Below, one piece after another: positions 34,100 through 47,082 of a DNA stretch of 64,000 bases. The notes under the pieces are model-generated. The model was not told the DNA's origin. It ran no database searches and worked only from the letters and a program-made list of their open reading frames with translations. The stretch is from NCBI GenBank assembly GCA_963995505.1, contig OZ023181.1, positions 24,300,366-24,364,365 of the forward strand. The letters are read 5' to 3'. A program made the position numbers and the translations under genes. The DNA is from Hypericum androsaemum (lineage: Eukaryota; Streptophyta; Magnoliopsida; Malpighiales; Hypericaceae). How positions within the stretch are numbered: position 1 is the first letter of the stretch; each line of letters begins with the position of its first letter.

Positions 34100-35880
34100 A
34101 GGAAAATTAGGCCCATTCTCAACATCGTTCTCGAGATTCTTGAATTTTTTCCTACGACAATAATAAACAAAATTTACAATGGAGAGTGGCTATGTTCAGC
34201 TTGATAGCCTAAGCAACTGAGTTGCGAGAATCTTCGTTTCGTGCGGGATACCTTTTTCAATTTTCGGCGACGAAAACCATGAACGCGGTAGCCAATGTGA
34301 AGCTCTCTCTTCTACATTCACTCAATGACATGAAGAAAACGAGCAACAATATATATATTTTTTAGTGGAAAACTAGTGAAAGATTTTGCGATAACAAAAT
34401 TTCACAAAGTTGACTGTGTCCTCATCACTAGCTACAAGCTACTATGATCATTTTTTATGAGTAATAATTACTTCAAACTTGTATATTATTGTTAAAGTCT
34501 ATTTATATGGTGACCATGTTGTTCAACTTTGAATTTAAAAAAATAATGAACACGTTAACTCGGGAAGAGAAACGAATAAGTTTTTACTTGGGAGGAAAAA
34601 ATGTCTTGGACAAATATAGCATATTCTATATCTAAATGGAGTGTTTATCTTGACAAATTAATGTAGCGTTAATTAAGCATCGGCAAAATGTGAACATGGA
34701 ACGGAATAAGACAAGTGACAGCCAAAAGTATACCATTACCAAGAAAGCTTAGGATATATATCATTCGTAGTCATACTGTATACGTCGAAAAAGACAATTA
34801 TTGTGACACCCTAACAGTGTCCTTCTTTTGTTTTGTTTAGATAACCTAGCATGTCAAACCAAATGTGTCCACTAATTCGAGTTCGAGTCGAGTGAGACAT
34901 TTGAAAGCAAAAAATTCTCCCAATAAATATTTAACATTGATATATTCTTAATTATTTGAACTTTGATATATCTTTAAAAAACACATTCATTGACTAATCT
35001 AGTCGTTGGTTTTGTTTTTTTTTTCTAATTGTAAAGATTTGATAACATCCGGGCCGGTGAGCCTACGGAAATTTAATGAGATGCACAAGTGTCCGAGTAA
35101 TCTTTATCATCCATCCACCGGCACTAATATACAGTAACATAGTTGACTTGTTCCAGTTTAATAAATGCTACGCTAGAATTTCAAATTGTTTAGACTCTTC
35201 ATTTAATTCTCAAAATTGTTCGTCCATTTAAGATATTTGGTTGTATACATTAAAAAATATATAATATTGATGAATCAGACACGACTCTTCGACCCTTGTA
35301 TGGTCGCATACGCGTTGGAATATTAATTTCATATCGAAAACTGAAGAACACAATGCTACAAATTACACAAATTTTGAGTTTTTTTCCCTGGATCCTGCCT
35401 GATACGGTGTGAAAGTGATTAGAGTATATGTTGTTGGATATTGACCTGAAACTAAACACTAGTCAAGCAAATATCGATTGTTGGCTAGCAATCCACACAT
35501 TTTAAGTTGAAAAGTATTTATTTCCCGGGTTAATATAATATATTTAATTTCCTGCAACATGATCGGCAATGAAATTTGGGAAGACTACCGCCAAGCCCAT
35601 TGAGACTTGGTGGAAAAAAAACTGAATAGGCTTTTATTTCAGGAAGTTAAATCAACAAAATATCTCGAGTTTTAAAAATTATAATATAATTGTGTTAAAA
35701 TTTAGTTCGATGAATCTTATAATCTTGTTGTTATATCTGAGACGGACCCATAGATATAAATTAGTGAGACAAATGTCTAAGTAAAGTATGAAATGAATGA
35801 ATAATGTAAGAAATATTGATGCTATGATCATATAATATGAGAGCAAACTAAAATTTTTTTGGTGGAAATGGAGGAGCTAA
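34100..35880. other. Intergenic AT-rich DNA, no gene seen
   Basis: Only short open frames without domains; several poly-T and TA tracts. Confidence 0.5.
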
Positions 35881-35889
35881 AGTGCCTAC

Positions 35890-36477
35890 TAATTTTTATT
35901 AACTGCGTGTTGTAGTATCAATTCGAGTACATCGTGAAAAGCTAATCCTCTTCAAATCATCTACATAAACATCAGTGCAAAAACTGAAAGGAGTATCAGA
36001 TATAACATGGCCAAATCCTATAGACAATGCATATTTTGAGAGAAAATCTGCCACAAAATTCTCCACTCTAAAGGTATACTATATATGTGTTGTCTAGTCA
36101 AGATCAAGCAGTCCTCGTGCTCGGCTGATCAAATTGGCCTACTGGTGGTCCCGTCCCACCTCACGACCGACACAGAGAAGAGCTAGAGAGGAGTCGACAT
36201 CCACCATTACCTGTCAAAAATCTCGCTCGCATGCTAGCTCGAGTCCCAATACTAGAGCCCAGAACTCCGTGACTAGGAAAATGCAGCATCTGATACCTTT
36301 GGCAAATCTCCATAACCAATAGACTGCTGCATCTCTGATAATCTCTCCGGTACCAGAAGTACCTGGATTGCCAGGTGAGGCTCCGTCAGTGTTGAGCTTG
36401 ATAAATCTAGGCGGTGGACGTGTCCACAACACAAGTACCTCGCGCTTAGAAAGGTTTGGAGTATTCTGATTAGTCAT
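35890..36477 (-). pseudogene. RNase H domain relic of a LINE-like element
   Basis: The minus-strand frame 36477-36214 reads PPPRFIKLNTDGASPGNPGT, GEIIRDAA and TEFWALVLGLELACERDF, matching the RVT_3 RNase H-like domain of plant non-LTR elements (NTDGA and ELWAL motifs). The reading continues with stops down to about 35890 (LRLVRT..., VADFLSKYAL-like phrases). No start codon context, ends or target duplication are clear. Confidence 0.75.
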
Positions 36478-36479
36478 AA

Positions 36480-37844
36480 CAGGAACAACTCATGTGGCTG
36501 TAGAGATATTAGAAAGTAATTTAAATATTTTATATTAATCTATAAAAAAAGTACAGTGATAATTGTCTCCAAACCCAGCGAACTGAGTCCACCCCAAGTT
36601 CTATCTAACGGAAAATATTGAATTTATCGACCGTCCCATCTTATTTTTCTATTGGGCCCATATCAAGTTATTTTTTATTTTTTAATATTATCCAATTATA
36701 TTTAGGATTTTTTTCTCATAAAAGAAAAGGTCAAAGGTTAAATCTTGATTCCCGAGTTAATCTAGGTGGCCACAGTACACATATGACGTCTCCATCGAGT
36801 TTTCCGTACAAATCAAGGCATGACGTTGAGGCCCGACGGAAATAATTTGTGCAATTGGCAACAAGTAGTATACTATCTTTTTAATTAACGTGTAACCACA
36901 CCAAATGGAATATGGACGGACAAAATTGAACGGTTAAAAAATCAATCGTTAGTATTCAAACTTTACAATTGGTACCTCTGCTTGGTGACTAGGATGACAA
37001 CAGATTTTACCTCGTTTTCCAGAGATTCGTAGGCCAATTTTCACTCTTTGCAGAAATGACAAAATTTTACTTGGGAGTTGGGAGGGAACAATCTCCAATG
37101 CCGTCTATGGACCCGCAATTTAGAAAGAAAAAAAACTTAACAATTGGTAGAGAAAATTGTCACATTTTATAATTATACATAACTGTTACTTAATTTAATT
37201 GGCTAGTGAATGTTCAAAAATTAAGTACAATACATTTTTAGTTAATTTTTTTTGTGATTTCTAATAAAATAATAATATTGAGAAAGATTTTTATATCATT
37301 TTATATCTATCAACATCATAAAATCAATAATTATTTGATATTTATAAGCATAACTAAAATACTTCAGTAAAATATGAATCTAGTACTACTTTCTGCTAAA
37401 TTTTAATTCTAGCTAAATTTCTATCTCAAAAGCCCAGTTCTTCTGTTGCACAAAGATGCAGTCCGCTGATTAAGTGTACGTATCTTCAGAAAAAGCCAAC
37501 CAAGCTTATGAGGCCCAATACCAGCCCATAGTTATATCGAAGAACAAGCTGAATTAGTCGATTCTGATTTTATTGTACCCCAATACCAAATACTATTAGC
37601 CAAAAAGTTAAAATCTATTTTCTTTAGGATATGAAGAAAGAGGTGCCAGCAATAAAATAAAAAAGATGTAATACAAATGTCATTTACACAACGGGGTGGT
37701 GCAAATTTACCCAAACCCCAAAGTAAGGAGATAATATACAAAACTAGGATCGTTGGGTTTTCTATTGCTTCGAATCCCATTTTTTTTCCTGGTAAATTGG
37801 CTCGTGTCTAGAGATATTATAACCTCGCTTGAAAAAATCGTGTT
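36480..37844. other. Intergenic DNA including the RAN1 3' flank
   Basis: No gene seen. AT-rich; it includes the 3'-UTR region of the minus-strand ATPase gene just below 37845. Confidence 0.5.
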
Positions 37845-40800
37845 CTACTCTACAGTAATTTCTAAGAGCGTCGTGAGTCTGGGTTTCCTATATCTTCTAA
37901 GAAGCAAAGAAGAGCAGACGACACTCACAGAAGAAAGAGCCATGCATGCACCGGCTGCCCACGGGGGCAACTTGATTCCCAGAGAAGGAAACAGAGCACC
38001 GGCAGCGACGGGAATCGCGACCACGTTGTATGCCATGGCAAATATGTAATTCAACCTGATACGAGATAAGGTCTTTCTGGAGAGGTCGATCGCAGTGATC
38101 ACGTCCTCCAAGTTGTTTCTCATTAACACATAGTCGGCTGCTTCAATGGCGACATCGGTCCCTGCACCGATGGCCATACCGACATCGGCAGCGACCAGAG
38201 CAGGAGAGTCGTTGATGCCATCACCTACCATTGCAACTGTACTTCCATCCTTCTGGAATGAGCGGATAACCTCAGCTTTTCCGGCTGGCATTACTTCGGC
38301 CCTGACGTCGTGAATGCCGACCTGAATGCAAACAACAATAACATCAAATATCCTCGATGAGAATCAAACAGTAACAAAAGATAGGGAGAATAATTTAGTT
38401 AACAGAAAAATTAAAACATGTAAATAACCTCTCTAGCAACAGCTTGAGCTGTTCTCCAATTATCCCCCGTCACCATGATTGGCTTGACTCCCATTTTGTA
38501 TAGGCCTTCTATTACAACAGCAGCTTCTCGTTTTAGTGGATCTGCTATCCCCAGAGCACCAATCAAGCTGTCATCGAAAGCAACGAGAACTCCCGTGCTT
38601 GCACTTTCTTCAAGTTCTACAACAAAACTCTCGACATGGGTTGGAATGTCAATCCCACTTTCAGTCATCAGCTTCCTATTACCAACCTGCCAAGGATACA
38701 GATTGTCAGTAAAACTTCAGTATATAAACACATAAACATGTCTCAAATTAGCACGATCGTGATGTTGTGAAGCTTACTAGCACTTGCTTTCCACTAATAA
38801 AACACTTGACACCTCTTCCAGGAAGGGCAACAAAGTCTACAACATCAAGTAGCCATGCAGACAATGGAGATTGGTTGCTTTGGTCCTGGTCATTTTTTGT
38901 GGCAGAAGGTTCGTCAAAGAAATGGAAATGTCGGGCATATTCCACAATCGCCTTTCCTAACGGATGTTCACTGCTAGCCTGAATAATCGTTACAGGAAAT
39001 TAGAAGTTTCATATAGACTGAAATATAGCACTTCAGCGTCCAGCAACAACCAGCACAGGACGAGGAATTTTCCTGTTTCATTCTCATTCTAAGCAGAATA
39101 TCAAAATTTTGCTTAGACTTGAAGTAACAAGTTCAAATAAGAAGTATGCAGAACATAACATGAAAGCCACGTGCAAAAAAAAAGAACGGGTCCATGACTG
39201 ATTAAAAGCAGAAATCTGCAAGATGCAGATAAACACCAAAGAAGAGAAATCCAAATCAAGTTGTCAGCAATCACCTCTGCAGATGCTACCCATCTAAGGA
39301 AATCCCCACGATCCATTCCATTGAAAACCTTTGCAGTGGTGACTGAGGCTTTTCCCTGTGTTAGGGTTCCTGTTTTATCAAATATCACATACTTTATTTT
39401 ATGTGCCCTTTCCAATGCATCCCCTCCTTTTATCAGCACCCCATTACTGGCACCAACACCTGTAGCGACCATGACAGCAGTAGGTGTTGCCAAGCCAAGT
39501 GCACAAGGGCATGCAATCACAACAACTGAGATTGAAAACATGAGAGCAAAAACAAAGTAATTGACGTTATCTGGAAGCCATTCTCTAGGGTAAGCTCCCA
39601 TGGCTCCTCCAACATACCTACAAGCAGACACAGCAAAACATGGTCACCATTGGCACCTAAACCTATCAAACTAAATTATCAACTTGGAAGAGCAACTTAT
39701 AGTGAACTTACCAACCCAATAGCGTCAGGAAGGCCATGGCAATAACAGTAGGAACAAAAATGCTTGCAACCTGCATATGGGATTGTCCACACACTTCAGC
39801 AATTTTAAGAACAAATTATCAGCCACTTGACCAACCAATGACAAAAATAACCAGAAATGTCTACTTACAAAGTCTGCAAATTTCTGGATAGGAGCTTTAG
39901 ACATTTGTGCCGTCTCAACCAAGCTGATTATCTGACTCAAAACTGCGTCAGAACCTACTTTGGTTGCTTGTATGTGAAGAGCACCATGTAAATTGATTGT
40001 ACCACCAATAACTAGAGAATCGGCTTCTTTTGAGACGGGTGCAGACTCGCCGGTTACCATACTCTCATTCACATAACTTGACCCCCACACAACCAAACCA
40101 TCAGCGGGGATTTTGGTTCCAGGAAGGACTTTCAATATGTCCCCAGGCTGAATCAGTAGGGCATCTATTTCTCTTTCTTCAATGGCCTTGCCACCTTGAA
40201 GGACAATAAACAAGAATTCTTAGTCTGGCTAAACAAACTTACCCATTTTTTTCAGTTGGTTAGTTACCAGCAGCTTTCAGCATGCAACAGTTGGCCAAGT
40301 CAAAATGATGCAATAAAATATATAAACAGTGAGAGAGCATGGCATAGAGTACCTTTGTCTTTAATTAACAGCAGAGCTGTTGCTGGCGCAAGTTCCACTA
40401 ACTTCTTAATGGCATCTGATGTTTTTCCTTTTGCTAGACACTCCAAATATTTTCCCAACAATACAAAGGTTATTAGCATGGAACTTGTCTCAAAGTATGT
40501 CGGTGGTCTCCAGCCTGTGGCAGCACCGTACAATAGTGCGCAGACAGAGTAAAAATATGAGGCGGAAGTTCCCAAAGCAACCAACACATCCATGTTGGTT
40601 GAACCATTTCTAAGTGCTCTGCCAGCAGCTACATAAAACCGCTTCCCAATAACAAACTGGATAACACTCACTAATGCCCATTTCAACCAATCATCCATCA
40701 GGAAAGGGCCACATTGCCAAAGCAACAAAGAGTACAGCACCGGAATGTGCGGACAAACGACTCCAATAAAGAACAAGGGAATCTGTCCACCAATTAGCAT

Positions 40801-42128
40801 AGCAATTCAAGGATCAGTGTGATTCAAACCTTGTCATTTGCCGGAGGAAGTCCAGAAGCGCAAAGAAAGAGAGTACTACTCAAGTTTTGCAATAAAAAAT
40901 CAAACATCAGAAACTTGAACAAATGAGACAAATGATATGGGCGTGCTGCAAACTAATTGGAAGAAAAAACTAACAAAAAGAGCATCTGCAGATTCTGAAC
41001 AGGAAACTCAAGTTGTGGGATAATACTCACACTTAGAAGTAGACTGGACAGAAAGAGCCGGAACATATGGGAGCTCTCCTCAACATCTTTAGATGTCATT
41101 CGTGCTAAAGGATTGACAACCCTTAATGTAAACCTGCCAATGCTTTCTTCCGCGATCCAATCAACCAATGCCCTGGACCCTAAAACTTCAGGATCAAACG
41201 TAACTTCCAGCTTTCTCGACAACCTATTGTACCTGAACTGCCTCACCCCCTTCAACTTACTAAGACTCCCTTCAAGTAGCTGCGCATCCATCTCCCCCAA
41301 CACACCCTTCACGTCTAGCACGATCTTATCCTGCTGGCTGCTCTGCACAAGCGCACCATCGAATCCAGCGTCCTCAATAGCAGCCACGATCTCGTCCTTG
41401 CTAATGACGCCAGGATCATACTCGACCTCCCCCAACGAGGTGGCCAGTGCCACCACAGCCCTATTAACACCGGGGAGGCCCCTCAATATACCCTCCACGG
41501 AGCTCACACAAGCCGCGCAAGTCATCCCCCCTATCGTAAACTGCCCTACCAAGGCTTTCTTACTCGACGAAGAAGTTAGCTCACTGGTCTGATCGGCCAT
41601 AATCTCGGCCTCGAACCCCGCGTCCTCAACCGCGTTCTTGATGTCATCCTCCTGAATTCGTAAAACCACGGCCAGGGGCAGAACCGTAAATACATGGAGA
41701 CTAAGAAACATAGTTCAGAAACAGAGACTAAGTCAACAAAACACAGTTCAGAAACATATCTAAAGAGCGAGATAGTTTAGATTAACGGATTCCGAATTTA
41801 GGGAAAAAAAAGGTAATTAGAATTGAGGCCGGACCTGGACGACGGCGGGGTCAAAAACGACATCGGCGCGGTTCTGGAGCAACGCGACGGAGGCGGAAAC
41901 GACGCCAGGGACGGCAGTTAGGGCAGACTCGACGGAGTTGGAGCACGCGGCGCACGTCATCCCGGTGACTCTCACCTGCACCTTCATCAACTTCCCCTCG
42001 CCGGCGACGGCGTCGTCTCTCCGGTAGGAATCGAGAAGCCGCACTTCCTCCATCGCTCCAAGCTCCTCAACATCATCGTCCCGGCCGCTGTAGCTCGTAA
42101 GCTGGAGGTCTCTCCCGCTCGGCGACAT
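37845..42128 (-). CDS. RAN1: Copper-transporting P1B-type ATPase, RAN1/HMA7-like
   Basis: Pumps Cu(I) into endomembrane lumens, delivering copper to ethylene receptors. Nine exons: 42128-41835, 41651-41031, 40782-40353, 40194-39869, 39770-39712, 39617-39275, 38978-38778, 38686-38429, 38321-37845. They join in frame into 1002 residues, matching the family length of about 1000. Two heavy-metal domains have GMTCAAC (Cys59/62 and Cys143/146); a third, HMA-like stretch (about 215-290) lacks the CxxC. Then follow membrane segments, TGES actuator loop, transmembrane CPC (613-615), DKTGTLT phosphorylation site (Asp657), [15 protein letters not shown] and GDGIND (877-882). The protein ends in [20 protein letters not shown]. 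Start: ATG at 42128, [11 protein letters not shown], as in relatives. All splice sites are GT-AG and no lesion is seen. Confidence 0.97.
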
Positions 42129-44159
42129 CCTCTTCCTTCCTCCTCGTTCACTGTTTTATTTTCTTTCTATTTCCGTTTTTTTAGAAATTTGAACTACCTC
42201 TCCTAATAACCGCTATCCCCAGGAGATCGAGTGATTATGTAACTGAAAGGAAAGGAGAGAGCTCATAAGGAATGGAAAATTTAACGGAGAGAGAGGTGGG
42301 GGAGTGGAGGGTTTCGAGGAAGAAGGTGGAATTATAGAATGAGGGGTCGGGGAAGAGTTTTTTCTCTGCATCTTATAACAACAAGAGATGGCGCGGGGTA
42401 TTACGTGGATTTTGTTTAGGGGGTTTCCTTTTTAGTTTTGGAGTCGGAGGACTACAGCTGTACAAGTTGTTTTGGCCGCGGGGGAGGGAGTTTGACGGTT
42501 TTGCCCCTTTGTACTTGCACAGTTGGGGTGCGTTTGTACTGCATCGAAACTGTGGGTGGGGCTGGTGCCCTTTTTAAGAGGTTTCCGTTTCGTCCAAGGT
42601 TGTTTTCAGTTTTGTTTCTCCGTCAAGATCACAATAAAATCAACAATTAATGTATAGTTAGCTTTATTTACAATTTTCCCCTTTGGCGACAATTAATGTT
42701 TTATTTTGGAATAAATGAGTGTGATTAAAATCGTATCTTTGATAGATACAGAAATTAATTAGTCTGTTCCGGTGCCATAATTATGCTGGTCTGGAATGAA
42801 ACTACACCGTTTGACTTGGCTGCTTATCGCCCTTCGGAACCATAGCTACCTTTTATACATAACATTGGACAAAACAATTTATTTTAAAACAATTTACCGT
42901 TAATTTATACATTTGCTTCCAATAATTTGCTCCATGTGAAAGTCAGAGTATTAAAATAAACTTTTCCTTATTTCTTATTGCAATTTGGTCCGATTCTCTT
43001 GTCTGCTGTCTTGTAGTTGTAGGTGTCCACGCCAGAGGCACATGAACCTCGTGGCTTCGCTACCCTCGAGTTACCCGTTCTTTCTTTTAAAAAAAGTTAC
43101 CTGTTCTTCCACTACTATTCTACCAACTCGTCAATCAGTAAAAAAAATCCCCAAGCAGTTCTCGGATCCCAGATATGAAAATTATTTTATAGTTGTCAAG
43201 TATTTTTCAGATTATTATATAGTTTTACTTTACATTGGGCGAGGGACAGGATTAAAGAAATGTGACAATAATGATTTGTTCCTATGTCACGCTACTTCTG
43301 ATCAATCGAAGCATACGGTCAAGCGCGTGTCTTGTATATATGGCAGAAAAAAAACTAGCGTGTCTTGTAATATAATCATGGGCTGCGTCTTCCAACTCTG
43401 CAAAGGCTCAAGTGTAATTTTCGCCCCGATTATTGACCTTCGTGATTTTTCTACCGCCTATCATTCTTTCATGTGCTATCCTGTTATCATCGAATTGACT
43501 TCATTTTCTGTTTGAATTTTTTGTCTTATGTATGTATATTTTTCTTTATCGTTATGTAACTCGTTTATAAATTTAGGCTATGCGTCACTCTATCCCTAAA
43601 AACATTGTAATTTTCATCGGCAATAAATTATGTCAATATCCGGTCTTTATTTTACCATGGATCACAAGATTGTTGATATATTTTATGAGTATTTTTTAAC
43701 ATCTTTCGATTATTTATTATGATGTAATAAGATAAATTTTGTCATTTCAGAGAATTACCAAAAAAAGTCAACTTTTTTGAAAATTTATTTCCCCATTTTA
43801 TCTCTCTCATCTTTCTTCACCCTCCGAAGCAGCGATGCCGATCTTCGATGGCCAACTGTGCAAGGGCAAGGTCGGAGCGGCATCAGGATGGCGATACGAG
43901 CAACATATGTGCTACGTCCGGAAAAATTTATTGAAAAATGTTAAAATTGAAGTAATCCACGCACAGACAAATAATCAGAATATCCTCGTCAAAATCAATA
44001 TTCTAAATAACATTTTTTTGAGGAATATTCTAAATAACATCAATGACCTAATTAGTAGTTGTCGGTCCAATATTATGTATTCGCATTACTTGGTCCAATA
44101 TTATATGTTCTACAATAAAAATAGAGGTCAAGGATGTAAACTTTGACATAATTGATCTA
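42129..44159. other. RAN1 leader/promoter region and intergenic DNA
   Basis: A GA-rich stretch at about 42240-42345 is probably 5' leader of the ATPase gene. Beyond about 42700 the DNA is AT-rich. A 176-codon frame at 42985-43515 lacks an ATG start, has no recognised domain and is not called. Confidence 0.45.
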
Positions 44160-44168
44160 ATTAATCAA

Positions 44169-45402
44169 GAAAAAAGTCTACATAAGTACTCTGTAGTTTT
44201 ACGTCTTCACAACGGGGTACCCTGTAGTTTTAAATTGGTAATTTAGTCCCTATGAATTTCGTAAATTTTCTCAGGCAAGTCCACGGCAGTTGTCCGTCCA
44301 TATCGACTTCAAACGTTGATTGAAATGAAATTTGGAATGGGTACACTTGACGATATGAATCATTTAAAAAATAAACGTATTCGTTCTGTAGACGTTATTT
44401 TTTACCCTACATGACGAACATGTGGGTGCCGAGTTGGATAAGTTGTGGCTGACGTGTAACGTGATTAATTACTTGTTTATTCCCCAAGCTCGGTCCGACG
44501 TCGTTTACCTCATTTGTTCTCTTCGTCTTCTCCCAACACCAAAATGTTTCCCTTCTCTCACCTCTCCTTCACCCACTACCACTACTCCACTCTCTCTCCC
44601 CTCTTTCCTCCAGTCTCCTCCGTCGCGGCCCCGCTGTCCTTCTACCCTCCGATGCACCCCCACCACAAATCAGAGAAACGGTCTCGACCTCTCTACGGGG
44701 GCCGCGTGGTAGACCAAATAGAGATGTGCTACCCCTTATTGTAGCGATGTCGGTGTGATGAGGTGGTGCTCATGGCTTTGTTTAGGCCATACCACCTTGC
44801 TGGCAGCCTCCATTGCGCCTTTTCCTTGGGTGCCCGAGTTTTCCCCAGCCTCGCCATACCGGAGCTGAAGGATAAAGTGAACTAGTTTTTTATTGACAAG
44901 AGCTGGTCCTCCTCCTGGAATTGAAACCGCCGTCGAATGTAGCTGAGACCTCCATCTGGGACCAAATCGAACGATGGAGTGGGACCAAATCGTTGCGGGA
45001 ATTAAAATCACAGTCGGAGGGGTACTCGAGGTAGGCCACACGCCGGCCCTCCTCCTGTAATTGGAACCGCGATCCCGACCAACATCTGACAACAACCCCG
45101 ACCCCGACCTCTGACAACAATCCCTCAATTAATGATTTCATCTTGCTTGCTCCTTTTTCACTTGAGTTTGGGAGAGGAGAGAGAGAGGGACAGAGAGGTG
45201 GAAGAGTTGGGGTATTTTTGAAAAAAATTATAAAATAGCTGGTGAAAAACGACATCGTTTGAGCATTATATGGGCGGGCAGCTGCTCCGGACTTGACCGG
45301 AAATTTTTTTGAAAATTACAGGGATCAAATTACCAATTTGAAACCACAGAGTACCCGGTTGTGAAAATATAAAATTACAGGATACTTATGTGGACTTTTT
45401 CC
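44169..45402. mobile_element. Non-autonomous MULE-like element with 9-bp TSD
   Basis: Flanked by a perfect ATTAATCAA (44160-44168 and 45403-45411). Ends GAAAAAAGTC and GACTTTTTCC are inverted, and similarity runs inward through ACATAAGTA, CTGTAGTTTTA and AAATTGGTAATTTAGT. It shares its end pattern and the GGGCAGCTGC-type internal motif with the elements at 578 and 53203. The interior is GC-rich with short open frames in both directions (44514-44744 plus; 44736-45255 minus) that I do not recognise; they may be captured gene pieces. Confidence 0.87.
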
Positions 45403-45865
45403 ATTAATCAATCACCGTGCATTTATTATGCATGTCATTTTCTTAAGGGGTATATGCGTCTTAATCCAATCCCATGTCTGATTCCACTTCCATGTGTGCT
45501 TCTTTTCTCATTTTCCACGTGGAAACCAACATTTTTAAATGGACAATGACACAATCGCTGTTATATATAGTACATCGTGGGTCGCGTTACTGTCGCCAGA
45601 CAAAATTATTTCAATAAAGCAAGTTTTTCGTTGCGTTCCGGCATTGAAATTCTTATTGGAAATATGACTTCGTCCTCACTAGTTTTACCGTTACATGGAA
45701 ATAAAAATGTGACACTATTCGTAAAGAAATATATAGAAAGTCTGCATTTTTTTAAGGATTATATAGACAGCTCTACTGGTTCAACCAAATTAATGGAAAT
45801 CCCCTTCCTCTCATCTTTTCATTGACAATCATCAAAGTCTTGAACTGAAATTGGTTCAACTGATA
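45403..45865. other. Intergenic DNA between two mobile elements
   Basis: No gene seen; an 82-codon frame (45577-45825) has no domain and no ATG start. Confidence 0.4.
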
Positions 45866-46033
45866 AAAGTCTAAAAAATGATAAATATAAATGATCGATC
45901 ATGATGTTGCACTGATATCCACTTATTAAAAAAATCACCGAAAGAAATATAAAAAGCCATATTTATCAGTTAACTCATGGGTATCAGTGCAACATCATGA
46001 TCCATGATTTATATTTATCATATTTTAGACTTT
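45866..46033. mobile_element. Small palindromic MITE with possible TA target
   Basis: Arms of about 57 bases are inverted: AAAGTCTAAAAAATGATAAA on the left against the complement of TTTATCATATTTTAGACTTT on the right, extending through ATCATGATGTTGCACTGATA. The loop is about 55 bases. TA stands at both edges (45864-45865, 46034-46035). Confidence 0.7.
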
Positions 46034-46035
46034 TA

Positions 46036-46950
46036 GATTAATGACATGTCAATTATAGTGATGGTGTCTCACTGATGATTACAAATTTGGTCGAAAGGTT
46101 ATAGATGATAATTGTCATTTTTTTGAGAAGTACGTATTGATTGCGGCAAAGGCCCAATTCTAATTAGAAGATACTATAATTGTACATTCTCAGTAATTGC
46201 AAATGAACTTGTTTTTTTTTCCTAGTTGTTGAGGGTAGGTTGGATACATAGGTTCAAGAGAAGTACTCCAAGAAGTACGTCAAGATAAAGGGCAAAACAG
46301 TAACTTCACGTTGCTTGAACGTTACTTCACACAAAAAAAAATGCTTGTTTAATTGCTTGAAGGATCCGCGAGAAAGCAGTCGAATTAGGCAACGAGATTG
46401 GTCATGACATTGACAATCACATTTATTAATGTAATTGTTAATAAGGAATATGTCAAGTTGAGTTGGGATTGGGTGAGGCTGGTGATATAGAGGTTGACGG
46501 TTGTTGCGATTTCATTGACCGGATAGAAACAGTTTAACAACTGCCTGCAAATGGCCATTTTAATGTAATTAATATTTGGTAGATAACAACTAGTATCCAC
46601 ACATTTAATGAGTCTATTAGTCTAAATTAGAGAGAAATTTGACGAGTTTGATTTAAATATTTATGGTGGTGGAATCCTGCTAATTTAATAATCACTGTCC
46701 CGAAACAACTTTTATGGTTGGAGCTGGTAGTGGGCAGGCCACTGAATTCCATAGCAATTGTGCAGGTAATCTAATCCACTTTTGGGCGGGCCAACTTAGG
46801 TATTTATTACCAAATAAGAAAAAACATAGATACTTAGTTGGATGCTTGTTTTCTCTCTCTTCCAATTAAGTTCGAACATTTATTAAGTTAACCTAATCAC
46901 AATCTCATATTTCAAATTCGGAATCTCTTAACTTAATCAAAATAATTGAG
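46036..46950. other. Intergenic DNA, no gene seen
   Basis: AT-rich, without coding features. The thioredoxin o promoter region begins at its right end. Confidence 0.45.
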
Positions 46951-46957
46951 CCTATTA

Positions 46958-47010
46958 TGGGCCATCATAAAGTATCTGGGCCTGTTCAGCCCAAAGAAAA
47001 GCCCATCCAA
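46958..47010 (+). promoter_or_regulatory. Site II-like motifs upstream of the thioredoxin o locus
   Basis: TGGGCC at 46958-46963 and again at 46977-46982, plus AGCCCA and AGCCCATCC, lie 75-125 bases before the ATG. Such clusters are common upstream of nuclear genes for mitochondrial proteins. Confidence 0.45.
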
Positions 47011-47082
47011 CCGGAGAACAGTGCACGAGGAAGTTCGTGATCCACACTTGATGAGTCCATAGCACCAGCAACGCAAAGGAGA

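Noticed and set aside
42985..43515. 176-codon open frame
   Set aside because: No ATG at its start, mixed composition, no domain and AT-rich surroundings; judged a chance frame.
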